Assembly: GCF_945859685.1 (NCBI RefSeq)
Contig: NC_079149.1
Coordinates: forward strand, 17,271,118 to 17,335,117
DNA length: 64,000 bases
Direction of reading: 5' to 3'
Source of the DNA: Eupeodes corollae
Lineage: Eukaryota > Arthropoda > Insecta > Diptera > Syrphidae
Numbering within the stretch: the stretch's first letter is position 1; the number at the start of each line of letters is the position of its first letter. The translations under genes were made by a program, and so were the position numbers. The notes below the pieces were generated by a model, which worked only from the letters and a program-made list of their open reading frames with translations, made no database searches and had not been told where the DNA came from. Positions 22,945-34,575 of the stretch are shown here, piece by piece.

Positions 22945-23290
22945 TTGGTGATATCACCATCATAAAATCATTTACGCCGCTTAAACATCGTCGAAATGTT
23001 TGTTGTCTCACCCTCTTTTACCGTTATTTTAATGGTTTATGCTCTAGAGAAAAGGCCAATTGCATTCCCTCCCTTAAACAGTTCAACCGTAATACTCGCG
23101 CTTCTAGGAATGCTCATCAAAATACCCTCGTTGGTCGTACTTTCAAGTACAGAGATTCGTTCTTAAGCCGTACTTTGCGAATGTGTAATGCTTTGCCACA
23201 CTCTGTCTTTCCCAGCCATTGCAATATTCAGCAATTCAAAACCACTGTGTCTATATATTAAAAAAAGAGGTTTATTATTCATTACTTTAA
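22945..23290 (+). mobile_element. LINE family 2 (CR1/Jockey-like), copy A, 3' segment
   Basis: Resumes the family 2 RT C-terminus (HRRNVCCLTLFYRYFNG, then GRTFKYRDSFLSRTLRMCN, ALPHSVFPSHCNIQQFKTTV), aligning with 43,240-42,845 of copy B. About 190 bp of family 2 sequence present in copy B are missing between the two segments of copy A. Confidence 0.85.
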
Positions 23291-24762
23291 ACATTTACAA
23301 AATTGATCCCTTCTATTAGAAGTAAATGATGAATACTTTAACCATTTAAACCCACTTTTTTAATCTTTGTATAAATCGTCAGTCTTTTAGTTTCCGGATT
23401 ATCTTTTGTCAAAATCTTAGAATAACAATTAAAAATTAAAATTGCTGATATACAAATATCAGATATCGCAAAAAAACCAACTTGCAATTTCCATTAGGTT
23501 TCAAGTGTTTGATTAAATTTTTGTATTCGAGCATTGCATTGGCCATTTAATCAAAAGAAAGCCAAGTATTATCTTTTCTACGTTATCTTTACCATGACAT
23601 TATTTCTTTTTAACTTTCAAAAGTCGTTTACCTTTCATAATAACACCCTTTGTTATCCGGTAAGAAAAATTTGATTTTTTATCACTGTAGTTCCTGATGT
23701 AGAACTATTCTCAAAACATATCTAATCTAAATACTACTTTAATTGAACCCAATGTACGAGTAGTTTCATTATCAAGTGAAAAACTTACATATATGTTTCG
23801 ATAAGACAATCAACACACCTTCATATTTTTTGTATTTGCTTAAGAGAGTCAAATTTTATCAGCACACTTCTCCATCAGAGTACATTTACCTTTATTTACT
23901 TTGTAGACATCTCTGAATTTATCAAAACTGGCGCCCAACAAAAGAATTCTTCCGAAGCATGATCAAACACGATTGCCTATATACAAATGCATTCGAATAC
24001 AAATCTTGATTGTTGACTTAATTAATTATTTATTTAATTTGCACAAATATTATTTATTCTACATCGATAACAAATACAATAAGAATAATAACAATAAAAA
24101 ACGTTTTAAATAAATAAAACTTAACTATTTGTCTGAACTTTTGAACTTAAACTCGCGAGGCCCTTATCATTTCATCATCATCAACAACATCATTTTATTC
24201 CGCATAAATCTTCTCGTTCACAAAATTTACGCTTCTCATTAAAATCCCATCAAGTGACGTATGGGTAAACTCATGGGTCTATTTTTCATTCATAAAAATG
24301 TTAATAATTCTAGCAATTGACTTAATTCCATCGAAATAAATAAAAACGATTATAAACCCAAATAACAAGAAAGAGTATAAAATATCTTCGAGGTATCTCC
24401 CAGTTTTTGAATAAACATAAAATTACCTGTCAACTGTCACCGTTTCTATAGATTCTCTTCGACAAACTAACAAAACTCAATGTGTGGGATCCCCGTTTCT
24501 CCCTTTAAGCCCCCCTAAGGCTCATTAAGATACAAAATTTCTCGGAACTCACACTGCTCTCAAGAAACACAAAAAAAATAAAATACTTTTCCTATCTAAA
24601 AACGAGGGGTTTTTTCTTGGTAAATCCATATCAATACCAGTTCTGCGGGAATTTCTACATCGCATCGGCGCAAACGAATTTTACTCTCTTTCGACTGAAA
24701 AAATAAAGCTTTTACTTCAACTTGAGCACACGCTAAAGAGAAAGAGAACCATATCTGTTGGC
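23291..24762. other. Upstream region of Gadd45, no gene seen
   Basis: AT-rich and free of recognised transposons. It is presumably the regulatory region of the downstream gene. No specific factor site can be asserted. Confidence 0.5.
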
Positions 24763-24800
24763 TATATAAGCTCGTACCTCGGTCCCTTAACATTCATTGT
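24763..24800 (+). promoter_or_regulatory. Gadd45 core promoter (TATA + Inr)
   Basis: TATATAAG at 24,763-24,770 is followed by TTCATTG at 24,794, an Inr-like match to the arthropod TCAKTY initiator. The predicted start A at 24,796 is 33 bp from the first T of the TATA box, the normal spacing. A TATA-type promoter fits a stress-inducible gene. Confidence 0.7.
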
Positions 24801-25193
24801 GAAATACAAATTCAAAATTGAAGCACATTCAGATAATATCGCGCAGTGATTTTTATCTACATTATAGAAAACGCAAATAATTCAATAAAAGAGAATTTAA
24901 ACAATTTATAAACCCACCAAAAACCGGATTATCAGTGATTATCAAAACAAACAAACCCTTAGTGATAAACTATAAACATAAACAGTTCTTAAACAAAAGA
25001 AAAAACAAAAACAAACAGAACAAACATTTTTAAAGACATTAAGCCAATTCCCTTGTGTAAACTGGCTACCATTTGTGAAAAGTTTGAATCATTACAAATC
25101 AAAAGATCAAAAACGGCTATCCCTGTGTCAAAAGATTGCTCCAAGCAACAATTACCCCAACTCCTAACTTTGAACACTCACATTTCTGCAAAT

Positions 25194-25664
25194 ATGGTTT
25201 TGGAAGAAACAACAGTTCAGAACATGGCTCCAGCTGTGGATAACAACATGATCTACCCCAACATTGGGCGAACAATCAAGACCGCTCTGCTGAAAGCCGA
25301 CAATGAGTCGCGTGTCATCGTGGGATTAAGTGCTGCCACAAAAATCCTTGCCAAGCTACCCGAAGGCTCCCTCTTCTGTCTGATGGCACAACCCAAAGCC
25401 GGTGACAGTGCAACTCACATGCATGAAGTTCTCCTCGAAGCGTTCTGTTACGAGAATGACATTTATGTCATCAAAGTCGATTGTGCTACAAAACTTAGCC
25501 GAATCTTAGGCAAAACTGTCATCGAATCCTGCTGCCTGATCCAGAAGCCCTGGGCCGATAAGGAGAACGAGAATCTCAACAAGTCCGAAAATATCCTGGT
25601 GGACTTTTGTGAAGCCTATTGGGATTCACCATCTCAACCCGTTGTCAAGTTACCTGCTGTGTGA
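25194..25664 (+). CDS. Gadd45: Gadd45 growth-arrest/DNA-damage protein
   Basis: Single-exon CDS of 156 aa, close in length to the fly Gadd45 family (about 160 aa). The L7Ae/Gadd45-fold core is clear: YPNIGRTIKTALLKA (residues about 19-33), LPEGSLFCLMAQPKAGDSAT (about 54-73), HMHEVLLEAFCYENDIYVIK, and the C-terminal DFCEAYWDSPSQPVVKLP. Gadd45 proteins are small acidic nuclear/cytoplasmic stress proteins that bind partners such as MEKK4 upstream of p38/JNK signalling; insects carry a single gene. The start chosen is the first ATG after the predicted transcription start. The leader of about 398 nt has no upstream ATG. The frame stays open for 47 codons upstream of the ATG but without another ATG. 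No intron or damage is seen. Orthology is from recognisable motifs, not a search. Confidence 0.93.
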   Translation: MVLEETTVQNMAPAVDNNMIYPNIGRTIKTALLKADNESRVIVGLSAATKILAKLPEGSLFCLMAQPKAGDSATHMHEVLLEAFCYENDIYVIKVDCATKLSRILGKTVIESCCLIQKPWADKENENLNKSENILVDFCEAYWDSPSQPVVKLPAV

Positions 25665-25868
25665 ATATCTGGAGATAGTTATTGCAATAATTGTAAAATA
25701 TTTTTTGAGCAAAACAAAAATCAACAAAAACTTTTTTTAAAAAGTGTGAACGTGAATTATAATAATTTGGCACACGCAAAGACGTAAAATTGTGACGTAA
25801 GGAAAAAGGTTCAATCTAACGAACGGACATCTACCGACGTTTTGATGGAACTAATTTATCTACCTAAC

Positions 25869-26404
25869 AATAAAAAAAGAAGAGCAAACGAGATGAGGAG
25901 GTGTGTTCGAGTCGCGCTGGAGGGGCGTTAAAATTTACTAACATGAAAAGAATATTCAATAAGTGACAGCTAGCAGCTATATAAACCGTTATCTACGAGT
26001 ATATAAGAAGTACCTATAATGACTTTTAAAAGATTAAGATGGCGATATGGCGATTGCGATGGCGATTTTGATGGCGTTAGGCGCCTAAATTATTGTGAAA
26101 TTCGATTCACTGTTAGTTAAACAAAGAATTTACATATAAGATACTAAAAATTGCTTATAATTTAACTTTTTGGATAGAAAAGTTTTGAAATTTAATATGA
26201 AATTGCAATAATTTATCATTTCAAGATCAATGTACTTAGAAATAATATTTTTGAGTTTTGTAAATAACAAAAAGTAAATTGTTTAATAAAAGATGTAAAA
26301 AGTATTTAAGAAAGATTTCTTAAAACATACAAATGTAAACATAGAGATAAAACTAACTAGTGTGTTAGACCTTAAGAAAATTTGATGATTGAAAAAACAA
26401 TAAA
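25869..26404 (+). terminator. Candidate poly(A) signals of Gadd45
   Basis: AATAAA hexamers occur at 25,869-25,874, 26,285-26,290 and 26,399-26,404. Any could end the Gadd45 transcript, giving a 3' UTR of roughly 0.2-0.75 kb. The sequence alone cannot say which is used. Confidence 0.45.
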
Positions 26405-26985
26405 AACCAAACAAAAAATACAAAAATTCATGTTTTCTTATTTAGTAATTTTCTTCGTTGGATTTTCTTCTTTTTTTTTTTGCTGATTTGGGGTTTTTCT
26501 TGAGCTTTTTGTTTTTTAAAGCTTTTTATAGGTTTCGCACTGTCACCTACTTTCCTCAACTCTTTGCGCGTCCGTCTGGATAGCGCCGCGCACTGGCAGC
26601 CGCCAGATAGCTTGTAATCGTGTGACACGAGAAGTGAAGCGTGCCAATAATAAATTAACAGGTAGATGAATCAGCTTTATTTGAAATAAAATAATATTGT
26701 TGAAATAGGTCATGTGCTGGCAGATATTTTTATTTATTTAGGTAAGTAGGTAATGTAGGCTTCGCGTGTATCTATCAAACTTAACATTTTCAACATTGAT
26801 GAAATAAATATGCCAATTATATAATTCGCAATATGACACTAAAGGAGCATTAGGAACTGCGGTACTATGTGGAAAACAGAAAGAAAACAGATCTGTCAAA
26901 TTTGACAGTTTTCGTGATAATTGGTTATCATCCGATGATTACAATTTTCAATGACCGTAACTTTTAGTAAATAACATAAATAAAA
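26405..26985. other. Intergenic, no gene seen
   Basis: Contains a palindromic CTGTCAAATTTGACAG at 26,892-26,907 and otherwise unremarkable AT-rich sequence. Confidence 0.5.
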
Positions 26986-26989
26986 TTTT

Positions 26990-27800
26990 TTTTTTAATAG
27001 CCCACTATTTGATCAGCAGGCCCTTTTTAAGCTGTTTTTTCTTTTACTTTTGACAAGTTAAAACTGAAACTGTAGACATCAAATAGAAAATTAAATGCAA
27101 ATGTCACCACCACCAACTTTCTTTGAGGTGATAACAATTGTATTTTATCTTGTAGTTTACAAATTTTAGACTTTTTTTCGTTACTAACGGTGAAGTTTAA
27201 GGTTGATGACAACAACCAATGACACCGACTTCTGAAAATTAAATGTTCTCCAATAAAGGATTTCGGTTTTTAAATAACCCTCCATTCGAACAGCTATCGC
27301 TTCTGTAGCTGTCATTTTTGACATTTGATAAGTTAAAACTAAAACTCTACACATCTAATAGAAAATTGAAGGCACATGTCATTGAACAAAAAAGTTTTAT
27401 TACCGTGAGATGGTCATATTTGGCTTGCGAAATGTTGTGGTTTAATAATTTTAGACTTTCTTTAGCTTTATGTATGGTTGTGGTGATGACAATGGCAAAT
27501 GACGTTAATTTTTGCAAATTAAATGTTCTTCAATAAGGGGATTCTTTTTAAATATTCATCTATTTGATCAGCTGTCACTTTTAGAACTGTCATTTTTTGA
27601 CATTTGACAAGTAAACACTTAAACCGTACATTGTTTAATAGCGGAACAAAATCATAAGAATTATGCAAGGAAAGCTCCTTGACCGTGTTATTTTTTTATT
27701 TTTCAATAAAGTTATAACAAATTTCTACCAAAATCTTGTGGTTTAACAATTGTGGACTTTTGTCTTTAGTACCAAGTGAAAGTTAAGGGTTATGTCAATG
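26990..27800 (+). repeat. Threefold tandem repeat, ~265-bp units
   Basis: Three diverged head-to-tail units of roughly 250-280 bp, about 26,994-27,263, 27,264-27,540 and 27,541-27,800. All share TTTGACAAGTTAAAACT-like, CATCTAATAGAAAATT-like and TTTAGACTTT-like strings, and units 1 and 2 share AAATTAAATGTTCT before the next unit. Non-coding. A related solo sequence occurs near 42,560-42,640. Confidence 0.65.
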
Positions 27801-28264
27801 CCCTAAAATAGATTAAAGGTCTAAAAAATAGAATTTATCGCTGACAAAAGGCTAAAATTGTGTGAATTGGTGAAGGAACATTTCATGAAAAGACAATAGT
27901 GCACATCTTTTTCTAAAAATCCATTGATTTCTCTTGCAAACAACATCTTTTTTATTCAATATAAATATGAAACTTTGCATGGTAATACCCTGCACAATTT
28001 CGTAGTCTCTCATCCGAAAACACGTGCTGATAGAAAAAGGTTATTATTCTGTCATTTTTTGAGTAAACTTTAAGACACTTTGAACTCCTAGTTTAATTTT
28101 GATTTCGTATACAAAAGCCTTTCTTCCGTGTGAGAAACATTCAGCTTAATGAAGGGAAATAGTCCCAATTAGCTCACCAACAGTTGACTGATTAATAACA
28201 AACCAATTTTTCGACAACTGTCACCAAACAACATGGCTTCAACAGTTTTTGAACATCGTCTCAA
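27801..28264. other. Intergenic, no gene seen
   Basis: AT-rich spacer without recognised features. Confidence 0.5.
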
Positions 28265-28529
28265 TGGCTGCGTTCAATCTCAAATAGAAAGGGTTTCCCA
28301 TACATTTTTGTTATTGTCTTACGTTTATTAGAACATCTGTAATGTCAAAAAAGAAATTTAAATGTATGCAAGAATTTATGGTATATGTAAATAACTGACA
28401 GAACAGCTGGTTCAACATATGGTTGAATTTGAAGGAGGCGGAAATTAATATCAAAATTTTATGTTTTTTGGTAAATTTCCATTGAAAATTTTGTCTTACA
28501 ATAACTTTAGAACTCGAAAATTTAATGTT
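28265..28529 (+). mobile_element. GCGTTCAAT-TIR element B, left part
   Basis: Begins with TGGCTGCGTTCAATCT and aligns with the left half of element A (34,057-34,436), including ACAGAACAGCTG and a CATTGAAAATTTTGTCTTAC segment. The right half resumes at 31,512, so the element is split by about 3 kb of foreign DNA. Confidence 0.7.
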
Positions 28530-31000
28530 AGCTTAGTTAGTTTTGTTGAATTCAAAAGATACAAGAACAAAACATTATATTCTTAATTTTAAGATTACAC
28601 AAGTCTTTAAATGATTTGGCCGAAGACCGTCTACCAGACTATGAAAAAAAGCTGATTAAATACAATTCAATAAAATAATTTTATAATTTTCAAACTTTAA
28701 AACCTTAAACATTTTCCCTAAGTATTCACATAGAAGGTCCCAACCTAGTTCTCCATTCAAGATGTGATCGTTTCTTCTAAACCGAGTATATCTATCCCAA
28801 AATAGCGCTTTCGGAACTTCTTGAGTATTGGATAAACTTCCAGGAAATGAAATACATCTTCGCGTTCTTTGCGATGGCATAAATCGCACAATATTGGCAA
28901 TTCTGGACGGTGAGGAATCTAGTTCAAATTGATGAGTTCACCTCTTACTTTAAGGAACAAGCTGATCTTTCACAAATGACGAAATGTTTAACTTTACTGT
29001 AGTAAGATCTGTAAATAGATGTTTCAACTTCACTCATAAACTTATCATACATTATGTTGCCAAGATAGAGAAGATACAATCACTTTAACATCTTGTTACA
29101 ACTCAAAACAAATTCAAAAACTCGTTTTGATATTTTCTTGCATGTGAGACATAACGTATAAGAGGCTTCCGGCCGCGATCTCCGTTAAGTACACCGACAC
29201 ATTCCTCTTGGGAAAGAAAACTAGAATAAAAGTAGAGCCTTCGGATTTCCTGTAAAATTGGACTAAGTACTAAAAAATGCAAAACATCTTCGTTTTGACC
29301 AAGGTTACAAAGGGAACACACAGGGTTTAAATCTGTTCTATGTGGTCTATAATTGAAATCGAGCGTTTCCGTTCTGATCTTCAAGATCAAGCTCATTTCA
29401 GAAACTGTAAACTCTTCTCTAAAGTAGTTTTGTTCACCAAGTTTCAGTTGTTGTCTGTATATAATCCTGGATGTTGATGAAGTCCCTCTCGCAACTCAAA
29501 GCCTATACATCGAGTCATCTATAACAGAGATATGTACATTCATATAGTGCATTTTTTAATGCTTCCACATTGTCCACTGGCAATGATATTGAAAGGTTAT
29601 GTGCTACAGCAAGATCATACCAGTTTTTGACCGGACTATATCCACATCTAAAACAAATTTAAAGCAGTCTTTTTTGCAAGTTTTGGTCGGACTGTTTCAA
29701 AATTTTGATCAAGAAAATTTGAGGTAAGCCTGACATAATTAGGAGTGTTGATAGGTAACTTAAAAATGCGCTTGAAAAAATACTTTCCATTTCCTCCAAC
29801 TGTTCGAAACCATATACTTCATTACCATAGCAAAAATAAGTATTTACGGTGGCATTGAAAACTTTGAATTTTGAAATTGGATGTACGAGTTTATTTGCGA
29901 AGAACTGGGACCATATTGTATTTATTGCAATTTTTGCAGCGGTTTTTTATAGGTTTGAATATTAAGATTATATGTTTACGATCTCAATTATTTCAACATC
30001 TAAAGTGGAGCTGTAGAGTAAGCGGACTGTCTGATAAAATCACTAGATCGTCAGCGTAAAACAAAACTTTAAGTGTAATATCCCCGAACTGAACTCCCCC
30101 AGGTATACTGTTTTTGACATCGTTCATATATAGTGCAAACATGATAGGGCTTACAACACATCCTTGAGGGACACCTGCTTCATAACTAAATTCTCTAGAT
30201 ACTTTTCTACCATTCTGAACAGATGCCATCATGTTTTCTATAATTTTTTCGTAGACTCCGATAAATTTAGTAGATAGGCCAATTGTTGAGAGCTTATAAT
30301 GTAAGGACCTCCTATTAATAGTATCAAAAGTCGCTTTTAAATCAACGAAAAAGGCATAAAAGTTGTTTTTTTTTTATCAATAAAACGCCTAGCAGTGGTG
30401 TTGAGTACAAACATTTGATCAATAGCTGAAAGGTTGGCTCGAAAACCAGCTTGAAAGCAACTAATCATATTATTAACTTCTACCTAGGTCGTAAGTCTAG
30501 TATAAAGTATTTGTGTAAACAGTTTTCTTAATGAGTTAAGCACAGCAATTCCTCTATAGTTCTCTGGCAAATCACGGTTACCTTTGGCTGTAATTCGGGA
30601 CAGACGAAAATTTCCAGGCACTACTCGTATCTCTTCAATGAATATTCTATTTAAAAGTTCTAACAGATATTCCAAAAACTCAGGAGTAGCATGTTTACAA
30701 AACTCTTCTGGGATCCCATCAGATCCAGATGCTTGGTTATTTTTCATTTTTTAAAGCAGCTACTAGTTCAACCATTGAGGGATTGGAATCCAGTTCAGGA
30801 ATAATGACATTGGGGAATGCAAAGCTCATTGTGTTTAGATTAAAATATTTAGCAAGTTGATTTTCATCAATTGTGAACAATAACCTCCTATTCCGCCCAC
30901 TCAACACTTGTACTGTCTTCCAAAAAGATTTCGAGTCTTTGCATTCAACGAGCACAAAAACTAAGAAAAAGTCGATATTTTCAAAAAGAAATTAAAAAAA
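28530..31000 (-). mobile_element. LINE family 4, RT and tail, nested
   Basis: Minus-strand non-LTR reverse transcriptase remnant. From 5' to 3': an N-terminal linker (30,955-30,737); RT block QASGSDGIPEEFCKHATPEF and NYRGIAVLNSLRKLFTQIL (30,747-30,484); EAGVPQGCVVSPIMFALYMN (about 30,190); an intact LFYADDLVILS catalytic motif (about 30,050); then a C-terminal cysteine motif CSLCNLGQNEDVLHFLVL (about 29,310). A second, diverged copy of the same C-terminal segment follows (CDLCHRKEREDVFHFLEVYP, about 28,890). Many frameshifts are present. The insertion as a whole (to 31,511) lies between TTTAATGTT repeats at 28,521-28,529 and 31,512-31,520, inside TIR element B. Confidence 0.8.
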
Positions 31001-31184
31001 GTGCTTGTGAAAACCTAAATCAACACAATATTTATGTCTGGGGATTGAAATATCTGTAAATTATAGCATTTAAGACGATAAAATCAAAATTTAAAGACCC
31101 GCCAAATATAACCCTTCTTATGAACAAAAGAGGACGTGACAAAACTTCCCCTGTTCATTTTAATAATCCAAAAAAGAGAAATTA

Positions 31185-31511
31185 GTGAAGACCAAATTTA
31201 AAACATGTCTCAGAACTTGTTTCGAAAGCCGTTGTTCTATGTCGACTTGTCTGCCCAAAAAACAAAAAAATACTATTTATCTGCAAAAGTTGTCTTCCTG
31301 GAAAGTCGGAATAAGATACTCGAGACACAAATTGATCGACTTATGCAAAAAAGCGTCGAAGACAAGGTTGTAGCACATTTGCCTACTGTCAATTAGACCC
31401 AGTTGAAAAAGCCAAAACCGTATGCGCTGAACTACTCGACGGAAATGAAACCAACGCTCAAATTGAATCCGTGCACAGAGTAAACCACCAAAACTCACCC
31501 ACTGCTGAAAT
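31185..31511 (+). pseudogene. LINE ORF1-like fragment, opposite strand
   Basis: Plus-strand coding reads a coiled-coil-like stretch (VVFLESRNKILETQIDRLMQ). After one stop at 31,395 and a frame change come AKTVCAELLDGNETNAQIES and VHRVNHQNSPTAEI, reminiscent of the RNA-binding C-terminus of LINE ORF1 proteins. It lies inside the same TTTAATGTT-flanked insertion as LINE family 4 but in the opposite orientation. Family assignment is tentative. Confidence 0.4.
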
Positions 31512-31662
31512 TTTAATGTTTTATGTGCTTTTTGTGAACAACTGGAAGTTGTATTTATTTTTTGCGAGCTATCTCAATTTAGGTATCTAACTCCTTCAAT
31601 GAAGGTATCTTGAAATATATGGATCTAGAAAAGCCTATCCAACTCAAAATTGAACGCACCCA
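31512..31662 (+). mobile_element. GCGTTCAAT-TIR element B, right part
   Basis: Aligns with the right third of element A (34,428-34,575): TTTTTGTGAACAACTGGAAG, the AGCTATCT region, and the terminal AAAATTGAACGCACCCA, the inverted partner of the left end at 28,265. Confidence 0.7.
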
Positions 31663-34056
31663 TTACTGTTTACTGTCATGTTTTGACACTGATAGTTTAA
31701 AGCTTTCTCTATGTTCTCCAATTTTGTAAATCAATTAATTAAAAAGTAATGAGAAATTTAACCCGAAATGTATAGGAAATAGATTAAATTTTCAAAAGTC
31801 TGACCTTGTACCATCGTCTCGTCGTAAGATTTTGTCACGTTTTGCAATAATGGTCAATGATACGATGAGATAGGTTATCTAACAATTAATATTTTATATT
31901 GAAATATAATAAAAATCTAAGAGAGTAGTAATGAAGTTCTATTAAAGAAAACTAAGATTATCTTCCAAACATTGGGCTGCAAATTCAAATATATTTCTGT
32001 TTTTGAATAACATTAAAATAAAACGCAAGAAAGTGATGAAATGTCTGATGTAAATTCTCCGAAATTTCGATCATGTGTTTTTGTTTTTATTATTTCCCAA
32101 AACATTTGTGTGTTCTTGAACCTTTTAATTCTTTTGTTTCCTATGGACACTTTTTGTGTCTTAAAAACATTTCAGCTTAGGATTCTAATCAGTCCACTGA
32201 AAATAAGAATATGTTTTAAAAATTGTTTTTTTTTTTACACCCCTTTTGCATCATCTTTATCTGACAAGAAACGTTCAACGATCGAAAAATTATTAAGTGG
32301 GTAATTTGACGTTGTAAACATTTTTGTTTTGTCGTTCTATCTTTTTCTATGTTTTTACATTCAAATTATCCTACTACTTTCTTTTCAGTCTTTTAATGTT
32401 GCGTTGTTAATTTGAGAGCCAATTATCTAATGACAGCTGTCCCACATTTCACCATATTTAGAAACTTTTTTTTCGGTAAGGTCTAATGATTGTTTCAAGT
32501 TTCCATGACAATGAAACCTGATACAAAATTGTATACATAATTACTGGTATGTACTTCGTTCGAAAACTGTATTATCGTTAGCCTGACTGTCAATGTCATT
32601 TTCAATCCAAATTTCATCACAAATGCATCAAGACAAAAACACGATTAAAGTTTAAAGCCACAATATCACGATCAATATTCTTCTAAACTTGGCTTGGATA
32701 TCACAACAATGGTAAAGTTGCAATGTAAGGTAAGCCATAGTTCTGCTTCCCCATTTTACCCCAAACATTTCCAGTAGTTTTTCTTTCTTTCAAATTCCGT
32801 GATAAAAATGAATTTATTACAACATTTTTGAGAACGTGCTAAGAAATATGACAAGTCTTTTTTTCAAATAGTTCAAAAAATCTAACGTGATATCGCTCAT
32901 GAATTTCATAGAAACATATAAATAAAGTTTAAACAAAACACTACTAAACCATTAAGTCGTGAACAGACAAAAATTCTAACAACGTCACGTGAAAGACAAC
33001 GCAAAACACCACACCCTCTAAAATTAAAAATAAACTTATGGCAAGTTGCCATAAAGTATCTATAAATTTTATCAAAGTTCACTTTCTTTATAATTAAGTG
33101 CATCTGTTCTGAATAAAATGAAAACAAATCAACAGAAAAAATCGATTACATGAAAATTCTCACTTATTTCTAAGTTTTGTTGGGAAATTCAAAAGAATTT
33201 TAAATCCCTCAAAGCTAAAAGTAAACATTAAGAACCCCCACCAAGTTTCCCATAAAACACCTCAATATATAAGTACTTCCCCATTTCGCATTTTTTTCGC
33301 AACAATACAAACTTGTTAAATAAAAAGTCTAATAAAATGTACCCCCTCTCCCCCTTTCCTCACTAAAAAACAATTATTATTTCTCATTCCAAAAGTCCAT
33401 TTATCGCGCAAAGTCATAAAACAAATAACTTAAGCGACTAGCAACTCGTTTATTTACTCACTGTAGACTTTAATCTTCTTTATTTTGCATTCAGTTCTGC
33501 CCCACTTTCATCCACTTCAGCCCCTGCTAGGCATATTTTGTTCAGGGTGATTGCAGTCAAGCCCCCTTGGATCTCATCATCAAACTATTAAATAACTTTC
33601 AATTTTTGTGGATGTTCGATTGGGAATATATTTAAGCGATTGATCGACAAACAAAACAATTTTGACCAACTCACTGTGTTTTGGCATCGAAGATCCACTG
33701 AACTCAGCTGTTTCACGTGAAATTGTTCTATTTTGGTTCCAAATAAAATCAATATCTATACTTGTAGATACAAAGGTACGAGTACGAAACGTTTAAATCA
33801 TTGTTCCCAGGGTAGGATTTTATTTATTGTGCACAATTTGTGGGCCTCATAACTAAAACGATTCTTAAGCTACTTTGAGACGGTCAACGAAATCTGTCAA
33901 GGCGTTGACACTATCTGACTTAAAAATGTCAAAATCTCTCCCAAACCTCTCTGACGTAAGGAACATACAAATCTCTCCAAACAGTGTTGATTCGCTTCGA
34001 GTAACTGTCAACGAAAAATGCTGTCAACCCATTCACAAGTTTATTGACGTTTATAT
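31663..34056. other. Intergenic, one doubtful exon
   Basis: No firm gene. At 33,928-33,957 a short frame MSKSLPNLSD is followed by GTAAGG, a good donor site, with a TATTTAAG box about 300 bp upstream. It could be the first coding exon of a gene running out of sight, but there is no second exon to support it. Confidence 0.25.
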
Positions 34057-34575
34057 TAGCTGCGTTCAATCTCAGACAGATATGGTATCCGGATACCTTT
34101 TGGTCAGTGTTTTACGTGTAAAATAACAGCTGATCAAAAACAGCTGAGATGTCAAAAAAGGAATCCAAAGGTATCCAAGAATTTCTGGGGTATGTAGGTA
34201 TCTGACAGAACAGCTGATTCAACACATGGTAGAATTTAAAGAAACTTTATCTACTGTGAACAAACCAACTCAAAATCTTTCCGCAAAGCAACTTCTGCTC
34301 ATTCGGAGATAAGATCGAAAGTCTTCCAAACTATATCTAGGTATTGTCACTTCATAATATTCCTCTTTTCGTTTCGTTGAATTATCCATTAAATCTTTTA
34401 TCTTACAACAATTTTGACTTCGAAGCTTAAATGTTTCTCTGCTTTTTGTAAATAGCTGGAAGTTGATTTTATTTTTTGACAGCTATCTAAATACAGCTAT
34501 TCAACTCGTTCAACAAGATATCTAAAAATCCACCTATCCAGGATACCCTATCCAAAAGAAAATTGAACGTAGCCA
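34057..34575 (+). mobile_element. GCGTTCAAT-TIR element A
   Basis: About 519 bp with inverted ends TTAGCTGCGTTCAAT and ATTGAACGTAGCCA. Subterminal sequences (ACAGAACAGCTGATTCAAC, TTGACAGCTATCT) are shared with elements B and C. Non-coding. No clear target duplication. Superfamily uncertain, possibly PIF/Harbinger. Confidence 0.7.

Noticed and set aside
25053..25193. Longer 203-aa form of Gadd45 starting at 25,053
   Set aside because: The extension begins with a TTG, not ATG, and the first ATG of the predicted transcript is at 25,194, giving the normal family length.
26036..26090. GATGGCGAT short repeats as a coding repeat
   Set aside because: The run is very short, lies in the Gadd45 3' UTR region and has no open frame; simple-sequence drift is enough.
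33928..33965. First coding exon MSKSLPNLSD with a GTAAGG donor
   Set aside because: Only a short frame with one donor. No downstream exon could be found, and a TIR element starts 90 bp later. Kept only as a note.
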